Assembly (NCBI GenBank): GCA_037968855.1
Contig: JBBKWH010000087.1
Coordinates: 35,430 to 99,429, forward strand
From: JBBKWH01 sp037968855
GTDB lineage: Bacteria; Pseudomonadota; Gammaproteobacteria; Pseudomonadales; Moraxellaceae
Reading direction: 5' to 3'
Length of the DNA stretch: 64,000 nucleotides
Under the pieces are notes generated by a model that did not search any database, had not been told where the DNA came from, and was given only the letters and a program-made list of their open reading frames with translations. Both the position numbers and the translations under genes were made by a program. Shown here piece by piece: positions 9,345 through 16,778 of the stretch. Positions within the stretch are counted from its first letter, which is position 1; each line of letters opens with the position of its first letter.

Positions 9345-10022
9345 ATGAAACTGACGAAACGCCTGCTACCCCCTATTGCAACGCTGGCCGCATGCGTGAT
9401 GCTAACCGCGTGCTTGCATACGCCAAGTCCGCAAAGCAATCAGATGTACCATGCCCCTGCACAAGCCTTTTCGCTCGATTTGGGCTCTCAGGCGTTTCGT
9501 GGTCAAGTCACCTTACGCGACAGTTGTACGCCAGAAGGCTCAAGTGTTGATATTGTTGACAATGATGGTCGATTCTTTCGGGTCGATGCAGTCAACCTGA
9601 TCAACAATCCCAACGTCGAACTGCCTGAATTTGCCGATGACCCCACCGTTCGAGACTTGGTGCTGCGCTACTACACCGACCAAGTCAACACCGGTGGCCG
9701 TATTTTGGAACGCACCAACGTCAACAGCCGTATGGGGCCAGCTCTGTACAGCTTACTTGAGTTGCCGAATAGCAATGGCTCACAATACCTTGGTTTGCTG
9801 ATTGCACGCCGTGGTAACTTTGCTTATGTGTTGCAACATTTGCAAAAAACCCATCGCCCTAACAACATGCGGACTATCTTGGGTCTATTGGCCTCCGAGA
9901 CACAAATCCCCGGTCGCTTGCCTGCCAACGAAAACCAAAGCGATACGCCGATTTATATCGACCTCAAAAACTCCACGCCTGAACAAATCGAAGAGTGGAA
10001 AAAAATCGCTCGTTGCACATGA
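9345..10022 (+). CDS. lipoprotein of unknown function
   Basis: A 225-residue protein with a lipoprotein signal peptide: basic start MKLTKR, hydrophobic stretch, then lipobox LTAC with the acylated Cys at about residue 23. The residues after the Cys (LHTPSPQ) lack an Asp at position +2, so outer-membrane sorting is expected. The mature domain has no motif I recognise. A good ribosome binding site (AAGGAG) lies at the end of uup. The stop overlaps the start of the acyltransferase gene by four bases, which implies coupled expression with lipid A biosynthesis. Confidence 0.8.
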   Translation: MKLTKRLLPPIATLAACVMLTACLHTPSPQSNQMYHAPAQAFSLDLGSQAFRGQVTLRDSCTPEGSSVDIVDNDGRFFRVDAVNLINNPNVELPEFADDPTVRDLVLRYYTDQVNTGGRILERTNVNSRMGPALYSLLELPNSNGSQYLGLLIARRGNFAYVLQHLQKTHRPNNMRTILGLLASETQIPGRLPANENQSDTPIYIDLKNSTPEQIEEWKKIARCT

Positions 10023-10942
10023 CCCCAGACACCACCTATCCCTTTTCTTATCGTTTCCTACTGCCCCAATTTTGGGGCATTTGGTTAGGACTAGCATTGC
10101 TGATTCCATTGGCGTATTTGCCATGGGCCGTGCAGTTTCGTTTGGGTCAGTGGCTTGGCGATCTAATCTACACCTTGGGCAAGCGTCGTCGGCATGACAC
10201 GCTCACCAATCTCTCGCTGTGCTTCCCAGAACTGGACGTCCCTGCACGCCAACACATGGCGCGTGAGGTGTTTCGACAAGCAGGTATTGGTCTCATCGAA
10301 TGTCTGACGGCATGGTTTAGACCGCAGTTTTTTGCCCGCAAAGTCACCATTAGTGGACTGCACCATCTGATCGAAGCCCAACAAGCAGGTCGTAGTATTT
10401 TATTATTGGGTGCGCATTATACCCAGATGGACTTGGGCGGCTTAATTTCCAGCTGGTTCTTTAAGCCCTCAACAGTCTACCGACCACAAAACAACCCGTT
10501 ATTAGAGTGGGTGATTTATCGTTTACGCTCACCGATTTATCAGCGCCAAATTGACCACGATGACCTACGCAAACTGGTTCGCACCCTACGCAATAAAGGC
10601 GTGGTCTGGTATACGCCAGACCAAGATTTTGGCCTAAAGCAAGGGGTGATGGCGCCGTTTTTTGGCGTGCCGGCAGCCACCCTGACCGCACAACGACGCT
10701 TGGTTAAACTAGATCAATCGGCGGTCATGGCGATTCACTTTTATCGCCAAGATGACCGTCGGCCGCACTATCACATCACCATCACCCCTGAGTTAACAGA
10801 CTACCCATCAGCCGATGAAGTTGCCGATGCCACACGGATCAACGAACTACTCGAAAGCCTCATTCGCATTGCACCCACGCAGTACATGTGGTTTCACCGT
10901 CGCTTTAAAACGCGCCCCGATGGGATGAAAAAAGTCTATTAA
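10019..10942 (+). CDS. lipid A biosynthesis acyltransferase (LpxL/HtrB family)
   Basis: A 307-residue member of the LpxL/LpxM family, which transfers a secondary acyl chain from acyl carrier protein to the lipid A precursor at the cytoplasmic face of the inner membrane. It has one N-terminal membrane segment (about residues 17-38) and the catalytic HX4D motif HYTQMD at 133-138. Further family signatures are the VYRPQNNPLLE block and the WYTPDQDFG block. The ATG at 10019 overlaps the preceding stop (ATGA) and is preferred over an upstream in-frame codon. Whether it is the LpxL or the LpxM enzyme cannot be decided from sequence alone. Confidence 0.92.
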   Translation: MTPDTTYPFSYRFLLPQFWGIWLGLALLIPLAYLPWAVQFRLGQWLGDLIYTLGKRRRHDTLTNLSLCFPELDVPARQHMAREVFRQAGIGLIECLTAWFRPQFFARKVTISGLHHLIEAQQAGRSILLLGAHYTQMDLGGLISSWFFKPSTVYRPQNNPLLEWVIYRLRSPIYQRQIDHDDLRKLVRTLRNKGVVWYTPDQDFGLKQGVMAPFFGVPAATLTAQRRLVKLDQSAVMAIHFYRQDDRRPHYHITITPELTDYPSADEVADATRINELLESLIRIAPTQYMWFHRRFKTRPDGMKKVY

Positions 10943-11004
10943 TCGCTGTACAAGACGAACAACCATCAACGCTTAAACACCCCGCTGACACTGGATCACC
11001 GCTC

Positions 11005-12105
11005 ATGAAAATCATGCAACTATTGCCCGAACTCAATAGCGGTGGTGTCGAACGCGGCACGCTAGAAATCGCACGCGCCTTGGTTGCAGCCGGTCATCAA
11101 TCAGTGGTGGTGTCCAATGGCGGACGTATGGTGGCGCAACTGCAAGCCGAAGGCTCAACCCATTTAACCCTACCGATTCATCGCAAGGCATTGGCCAGCC
11201 TATGGCAAATTCGCCCGCTACGTCACCTGATCGAACAACAACAACCAGACATCCTGCATGTCCGCTCGCGCATTCCAGCATGGCTGACTCATTTTGCCTT
11301 GCGTGGCATACCTGCGGCCAAGCTGCCCAAGCTAGTCAGCACTGTGCATGGCTTTTATTCGGTCAATCGTTATAGCCAAATCATGACCCGTGCGGATCGA
11401 GTAATTGCGGTCTCAGATAGCGTGGTGGCTTATATTCGCCAGCATTATCCCGCCTGCCCAACCGAGCGCATCACGCGGATTTATCGCGGCATCGACCCAC
11501 AGGAATTTCCACATGGTTATCAACCTAGCGCAGCATGGTGGCAACAGGTCTACGCCGACTTTCCGCAGCTAGAGCACAAGCAATGGCTAACCTTAGCCGG
11601 ACGCATTACCCGTCTAAAAGGCCACGACAGTTTGCTCAAACTGATGCAACAGCTTACTCCCGCTCACCCCAACCTGCATGCGGTCATTGTGGGTGGCGCA
11701 GACCCAAAAAAGCAGGCTTATTTAGATGAGCTGCAACAACAGGTGCAAACGCTGGGCCTGCAAGATCGGGTGACTTTTGTTGGTCATCGCACGGATATTC
11801 GCGAGTGGTTGGCTGCCAGCACGTTGAGCTTGTCACTCTCCTCGCAAGCCGAAACCTTTGGCCGCACCACCTTAGAATCGTTATCAGTTGGGACACCAGT
11901 GATTGGCTGGGATCGTGGCGGTGTCGCCGAAATTTTGCGTGAGATTTATCCGCAAGGTTTGGTCAGTGTGGACGATGAGGCGGCATTGATTCAGCGGGTG
12001 GATATGTTTTTGCAACACCCTGATCAAATTGCTCTCGTAAAGCAGTTTTTGTTATCGCAAATGACCGATCAGACCTTGCAGGTGTATGGCGAGCTTGCGG
12101 ATTAA
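11005..12105 (+). CDS. glycosyltransferase family 4 protein, probably LPS core
   Basis: A 366-residue GT-B fold glycosyltransferase. The N-terminal Rossmann domain has the acceptor-side GGVERGTLEIARAL block, and the C-terminal domain carries the nucleotide-sugar site (AGRITRLKGHDSL, then SSQAETFGRTTLESLSVG and PVIGWDRGG), with the family EX7E-like arrangement. It lies 62 bases after the LpxL-type gene, so it probably adds a sugar to the lipopolysaccharide core; the donor and acceptor sugars cannot be read from sequence. Confidence 0.88.
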   Translation: MKIMQLLPELNSGGVERGTLEIARALVAAGHQSVVVSNGGRMVAQLQAEGSTHLTLPIHRKALASLWQIRPLRHLIEQQQPDILHVRSRIPAWLTHFALRGIPAAKLPKLVSTVHGFYSVNRYSQIMTRADRVIAVSDSVVAYIRQHYPACPTERITRIYRGIDPQEFPHGYQPSAAWWQQVYADFPQLEHKQWLTLAGRITRLKGHDSLLKLMQQLTPAHPNLHAVIVGGADPKKQAYLDELQQQVQTLGLQDRVTFVGHRTDIREWLAASTLSLSLSSQAETFGRTTLESLSVGTPVIGWDRGGVAEILREIYPQGLVSVDDEAALIQRVDMFLQHPDQIALVKQFLLSQMTDQTLQVYGELAD

Positions 12106-12152
12106 AGCACTGAGCGGTGTCAGGTCGCAGCCTTAAATCAAAAATACTGACG

Positions 12153-12197
12153 CAAAAAAACACAAACCCGAGCTATTGGCGTCCTGCCAGCTCGGGT
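12153..12197 (-). terminator. rho-independent terminator, minus strand
   Basis: ACCCGAGCT (12166-12174) pairs with AGCTCGGGT (12189-12197) around a 14-base loop with an inner GGC/GCC pair. Read on the minus strand, the stem is followed by TTGTG and a run of seven T (12154-12160). It lies about 280 bases beyond the stop of the EEP-fold gene and directly at the stop of the doubtful small frame 12197-12439. Confidence 0.75.
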
Positions 12198-12439
12198 CAA
12201 TGCGGGGAGTGTTTTGTATTATTGCCTGAAGTCCATGTCGTGGTCGTCTCCGTGACGATACCATCGGCGGATGAATCATCCATTGGGCTGTTTCCGTGCC
12301 CGATTCCGTGTGCCGATGTAGGTATATTAGACAACGACTGTCCGACACCATAGAGGACAACACGACTTTCGTTGTAAGCCAAAAACGACAAAAACCGCAC
12401 GGATGTACGCAAAAAGCCACCATTTTGTACGCTTTTCAA
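12197..12439 (-). CDS. doubtful small open frame in the 12106-12479 gap
   Basis: The 374-base gap between the glycosyltransferase and the EEP-fold gene contains one minus-strand frame of 80 codons, starting with TTG and ending exactly at the terminator stem. The product would have a weakly hydrophobic N-terminal third and a polar Ser/Thr/His/Gly-rich C-terminal half (TSAHGIGHG, TETTTTWTSG). In favour: the terminator directly at its stop codon. Against: a non-ATG start, no clear ribosome binding site and no recognised family. Otherwise I see nothing in this gap beyond the terminator and two copies of the nine-base word TGTCCGACA or its complement. Confidence 0.2.
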   Translation of the reverse strand: MKSVQNGGFLRTSVRFLSFLAYNESRVVLYGVGQSLSNIPTSAHGIGHGNSPMDDSSADGIVTETTTTWTSGNNTKHSPH

Positions 12440-12479
12440 TCACAATCAAGCGTTAAAGATTGTCGGACACACACCAGCA

Positions 12480-13613
12480 CTACCCCATCAAATCCCGCAC
12501 ATGTTGTGGATGCTCTTGCTGTGCTTGCTCAATGCCCTCAGCAATGCTATCGGCAGCGGCAATGTCATCGGCTTCGGTCGATTCTAGCTCGTCTTGAATC
12601 TGATCTAAGGCTGGATTGAAGTGCAAAATGGTTAAGACCGGAAAATGATCAGAACCAATATGAGGTAAGCGCCGCATCTGTACCAACGAAAAATCGGTAC
12701 TGTGAAACACATGATCCAATGACCAACGTAACAAACGATAATCCGCATGAAAGGTATTGACGAACTGTCGCCCAACACGCGGATCTAATAGGCCACTAAT
12801 CCGCTGAAACAAGCGAGTGGTTCGCGACCATGCCACGTCGTTTAAATCGCCTGCCACAATACAGGTCTGGTCGGTCTTTTCGATATGACGTCCCACCATC
12901 AGCAATTCGGCATCACGCAAAGTCGAATCAGGTGCTTCGGTTGGGCTAGGTGGTTTGGGATGCAAACAATACAACCAAACCCGTTTGCCATTACGCAAAC
13001 GGACTTGAGTATGGATTGACGGAATCTCTGGCGACAGCAAAAACTTAACTTCAGGGTTGATTAGCGGCAATCGGCTATATAAGTGCATGCCATACAGGTT
13101 ATCCATTGGCACACGCACCACATAGGGATAGCTAGATTCAATCCGCTTGAGCGCGTCTTCCCAGACCTGATCGGTCTCTAGGGTAATAACCAAATCAGGT
13201 TGATGTTCGGCAATCTGCTCAATCAACGCCTGCTTATTGTCATTAGGTGTCAGCACATTGCTCACCAGCAATGACAACGTGCGGTCTGGATGCGGTGATC
13301 GCGCCCACACTACTTGCTTAGGCCACAGCACGGTGTACGGCAAGACCATATACGCCTGATACGCCAGACAAACAACCAGTAGCAAGGTGAGACCCAGATG
13401 CCATGTACCCCACTGCATCGGCCAAAAAACCATCAACAACAAACTCATTACCCCAAGCGCAACGATTTGTAGACGTGGAAAGTCAAAGCCGCGAAACCAC
13501 CACTCATTACGCGGCACCAAACCACCGAGTGTGGCAATCACCACCAAACCGGCCATGACATGAATCAACATCCACATTGCATGCTTTCCAAAAAAAACCA
13601 ACCCATATGGCAC
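12480..13613 (-). CDS. membrane-anchored endonuclease/exonuclease/phosphatase-fold protein
   Basis: A 377-residue protein. The first 100 residues hold three membrane segments (about 12-32, 45-65 and 69-92), followed by an EEP-fold catalytic domain: SNVLTPNDNK (metal-binding Asn), VITLETD (Glu), IVAGDLNDVAWS (the GDxN motif) and IGSDHFPV (the terminal SDH motif). The family covers nucleases, phosphodiesterases and sphingomyelinases; YafD-like proteins have the same layout of membrane anchor plus EEP domain. The catalytic domain probably faces the periplasm, but topology was not computed and the substrate is unknown. Confidence 0.85.
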   Translation of the reverse strand: MPYGLVFFGKHAMWMLIHVMAGLVVIATLGGLVPRNEWWFRGFDFPRLQIVALGVMSLLLMVFWPMQWGTWHLGLTLLLVVCLAYQAYMVLPYTVLWPKQVVWARSPHPDRTLSLLVSNVLTPNDNKQALIEQIAEHQPDLVITLETDQVWEDALKRIESSYPYVVRVPMDNLYGMHLYSRLPLINPEVKFLLSPEIPSIHTQVRLRNGKRVWLYCLHPKPPSPTEAPDSTLRDAELLMVGRHIEKTDQTCIVAGDLNDVAWSRTTRLFQRISGLLDPRVGRQFVNTFHADYRLLRWSLDHVFHSTDFSLVQMRRLPHIGSDHFPVLTILHFNPALDQIQDELESTEADDIAAADSIAEGIEQAQQEHPQHVRDLMG

Positions 13614-13715
13614 ATGTATCCGTCACGATCTCGCAACTGACACATCTGCTGACCCTTCACGATGCCTTGATCAAGATTTATTCATCATGCCAACAATCAT
13701 CGCAGCGACCACACT

Positions 13716-15203
13716 CTACACCACCGCCTCACTTGCTAACGGAATAATGCCTGCATCCACAGCTCGCATAAAAACCGCATAATCCTGTGCATTGCGTGCG
13801 GCAGACTGACGAGCATACTCAACCATTAACGCGCTAAATCGCTCATTGCTGCCCAAATACCCCGTAAGTACATCCGGATGCCCCGCTTTGCCATGTGCAT
13901 GTGCCAACGCCATGCCACAACTACGCGCATATTCGAGCAAATAAATCGCGTCCATATCATCAAGGTTGGCTGAGATTTTCATGTCTCGCAGTTGTCGGAC
14001 GTAATAATATTTTTTGTCCACCCCTGATGTGGCAAACCCCAAAAAAATATCACTGGCGGCCTGCATCAACTGCTGACCCTGAATCACCCGTTGTCCTTCA
14101 TGTCGATAACGCAGTGGCAAAACATGCGCCAAGACAGATGCTCGCGCTTCTTTCATTTGCAAGATTAACGGCTGATGATCGCCATCTTCAAACAACGCCA
14201 CCGCACAACGCGTGCCGACACTGCCAACACCAACCACTTTAAGTGCCACATCAGTCAATTGATAACGATCAAACAAAATCCGTCGATCAGACTTGAGCGT
14301 CTCACGATAACGTCGAAAAAAACCCCGCACATTGCGACCAAATGGTTCATCTTGCGCCGGATGCCAAATCAGCGGTGGCTCATCGACAAACTGACGCAAT
14401 CCGGTTAGCTCATCTTGTAAGGTGAGCTTGGGCAACACTGACTGTGTGGTTCGCCGATACGCACCGGATAAATGCTTGGCGCGTTTTTTGCGGATACGGT
14501 TATTTTCGGTGCTGGCCAGCAAATCATCGGCATCGATGCTTTCGTACCAGACCTGCAACGGTGACAAGGTCATCATATGACGCAAATGACTCCGGTAATG
14601 GCTCAATAACTCTCGCACGGCCTCAAGCCCTGCTTGCTCGCCCAAGCCTACATCCACGGCGGCAATCACTACACTGGTAATCAGACGCTTAATATCCCAC
14701 TCAAACGGCCCAAGTGCGGTTTCATCAAAATCATTGATGCCAAACAACAAATTACGCTCAGGGCTGGCAAATCCACCAAAATTAAGCAAATGACAATCGC
14801 CGCAAATTTGCATCAACAACCCACTATGCGGCTCACGGGCCAAATCTTGAGTCATCAGCAGTGGCATACCGCGAAAAAACGCAAATGGCGATACCGACAT
14901 TCGTCGCGCACGCACCGCAATCAAATGACTCAAGCGTCCTTCATCGGCCTGTGCTATCACCTTTAACAAGTCAAAATCTGCCGGTCGATCAGCCAACTGA
15001 CCCAAACCACCACGCGGAATCACACGGCGCTGATCTTTACCCAAGCGCATGGCTCGCTCACGGTGCATCAAGCGATTGCCTAGGGTATGGCCGGTTAAAT
15101 CAATGATATGGCCCAAGTCAATCTGCTGTTGTGGCCGCTGACTCAACAAAGGACTATTAATCCGCCGACCCCAAACACGCCGCACACGATTATCGACATT
15201 CAC
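13716..15203 (-). CDS. DUF2252 family protein
   Basis: A 495-residue protein with DUF2252 hallmarks: RMSVSPFAFFRG (residues 102-111), GDCHLLNFG (135-143) and INDFDET (156-162), followed by WDIKRL. The GDxHxxN and DFD motifs resemble the catalytic and metal-binding loops of protein-kinase-like phosphotransferases, and the family is thought to share that fold, but no substrate is established. The ATG at 15203 follows a 289-base divergent spacer shared with asd. The spacer contains no further gene that I can support. Confidence 0.88.
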   Translation of the reverse strand: MNVDNRVRRVWGRRINSPLLSQRPQQQIDLGHIIDLTGHTLGNRLMHRERAMRLGKDQRRVIPRGGLGQLADRPADFDLLKVIAQADEGRLSHLIAVRARRMSVSPFAFFRGMPLLMTQDLAREPHSGLLMQICGDCHLLNFGGFASPERNLLFGINDFDETALGPFEWDIKRLITSVVIAAVDVGLGEQAGLEAVRELLSHYRSHLRHMMTLSPLQVWYESIDADDLLASTENNRIRKKRAKHLSGAYRRTTQSVLPKLTLQDELTGLRQFVDEPPLIWHPAQDEPFGRNVRGFFRRYRETLKSDRRILFDRYQLTDVALKVVGVGSVGTRCAVALFEDGDHQPLILQMKEARASVLAHVLPLRYRHEGQRVIQGQQLMQAASDIFLGFATSGVDKKYYYVRQLRDMKISANLDDMDAIYLLEYARSCGMALAHAHGKAGHPDVLTGYLGSNERFSALMVEYARQSAARNAQDYAVFMRAVDAGIIPLASEAVV

Positions 15204-15492
15204 GATACTGATCTACCCCTTATGCATGTCCGACAGATACCCAAATAGCACCTCACGGATTGCTCACAACCGATGCCAGCAAAAATTCAAGCCTTTTCAG
15301 ACCTTAATGCGCCAACCATACGGATGCAATGCAGCACTACAATTCAACTGTGAAGCGCTTCAACAATTATCGTAAAACATCGCAAAAATCAGCCAATCAC
15401 TTGCCGAACAAGGCGAATGGTGCATGTTCAGCATCGTCATGCTTTGCTACACTCGACCCTCTTGTAACCGCTCAAATATTGAGGATGCTGGG

Positions 15493-16614
15493 ATGAAGGT
15501 TGGTCTAGTTGGCTGGCGTGGAATGGTCGGTTCTGTGCTGATGCAACGCATGGTTGAAGAAGGTGACTTTGCACACTTCGAACCGTTTTACTTTTCGACC
15601 AGTAATGCCGGTGGCGATGCACCTGCGTTTGGTGGCAAAACCGCACCTGCGCTAATGAAAGCTGACGACCTCACCGCCCTCAAGCAAATGGACGTCATTT
15701 TGACCTGCCAAGGTGGTGACTACACCAGCAACGTGTTTCCAAAATTGCGTGCAGACGGTTGGAACGGCTACTGGATTGATGCGGCCAGCACCCTACGCAT
15801 GGATGACAGCGCGATTATTGTGCTGGATCCGGTCAACTTAAGCGTGATCAAAGACGGCTTAAGCAAAGGCGTCAAAAACTACGTTGGTGGCAACTGCACC
15901 GTGTCGCTGATGCTGATGTCGATGGGCGCGTTGTACCAAAATAATCTGGTCGACTGGATGACCGCCATGACCTACCAAGCGGCATCTGGTTCGGGCGCAC
16001 AAAACATGCGCGAGCTGATCGCAGGTATGGGTTATCTACGCGACGGCGTACAAGACTTGCTCAACGATCCAGCCAGTGCCATTTTGGACATTGACCGCCA
16101 AGTTGCCGAGCTGCAACGCGGCGCAGACTTTCCAAAGACTCATTTTGGCGTGCCATTGGCAGGTAGCTTGATTCCGTACATCGACAAGCAACTCGACAAC
16201 GGTCAATCCAAAGAAGAATGGAAAGGCCAAGTCGAAACCAACAAAATTTTGGGCAACAACGGCAGTAGCATTGTGCCAATTGATGGCCTGTGTGTACGGA
16301 TTGGCGCCATGCGCTGCCACTCACAAGCGCTGACCATCAAGCTCAAACAAGACGTGCCAATGGACGAAATCGAAGACATGATTCGCCAATCGAACGATTG
16401 GGTTAAAGTCGTGCCTAACGACCGTGATGCCAGCATGACTGACCTGACGCCTGTTGCAGTGACGGGCACATTGACGGTTCCGGTTGGCCGGATGCGCAAG
16501 CTCAACATGGGCAATGACTACCTCGGTGCATTTACTGTGGGCGACCAGTTGCTCTGGGGCGCTGCCGAACCTTTACGTCGTATGCTCCGTCTGTTGATTG
16601 AGCATCAAGGCTAA
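15493..16614 (+). CDS. asd: aspartate-semialdehyde dehydrogenase
   Basis: A 374-residue enzyme that reduces aspartyl phosphate to aspartate semialdehyde with NADPH, feeding lysine, methionine, threonine and diaminopimelate synthesis. The N-terminal NADP site reads VGLVGWRGMVGSVL (residues 3-16), the catalytic Cys135 lies in YVGGNCTVSLML, and the substrate-binding QAASGSGAQNM follows. It matches the gammaproteobacterial long type. The ATG at 15493 is chosen over an upstream ATG at 15424 because MKVGLVGW is the normal start. The order asd-fimV-(asparaginase)-truA is close to that of Pseudomonas. Confidence 0.97.
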   Translation: MKVGLVGWRGMVGSVLMQRMVEEGDFAHFEPFYFSTSNAGGDAPAFGGKTAPALMKADDLTALKQMDVILTCQGGDYTSNVFPKLRADGWNGYWIDAASTLRMDDSAIIVLDPVNLSVIKDGLSKGVKNYVGGNCTVSLMLMSMGALYQNNLVDWMTAMTYQAASGSGAQNMRELIAGMGYLRDGVQDLLNDPASAILDIDRQVAELQRGADFPKTHFGVPLAGSLIPYIDKQLDNGQSKEEWKGQVETNKILGNNGSSIVPIDGLCVRIGAMRCHSQALTIKLKQDVPMDEIEDMIRQSNDWVKVVPNDRDASMTDLTPVAVTGTLTVPVGRMRKLNMGNDYLGAFTVGDQLLWGAAEPLRRMLRLLIEHQG

Positions 16615-16663
16615 GCCTGACTGCAACACATCGTGCCCTCATCAGCGCTGTCGCCAAAAACGT

Positions 16664-16695
16664 CAGCCTGATCGTCGATTGCGACGATCAGGCTG
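16664..16695. repeat. perfect 14-base inverted repeat after asd
   Basis: CAGCCTGATCGTCG (16664-16677) pairs perfectly with CGACGATCAGGCTG (16682-16695) around ATTG. On the plus strand no T-run follows; on the minus strand the stem is followed after three bases by five T. It may end asd transcription inefficiently, protect the asd mRNA 3' end, or bind a protein. It lies 84 bases upstream of the fimV start. Confidence 0.7.
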
Positions 16696-16778
16696 GTCGT
16701 GTTAAAACGCACGGGGCATGACCATTGGGATTTAGCCTGATGGCCGCCACGGATAGATCATCAAAAAATAGGATCGTT

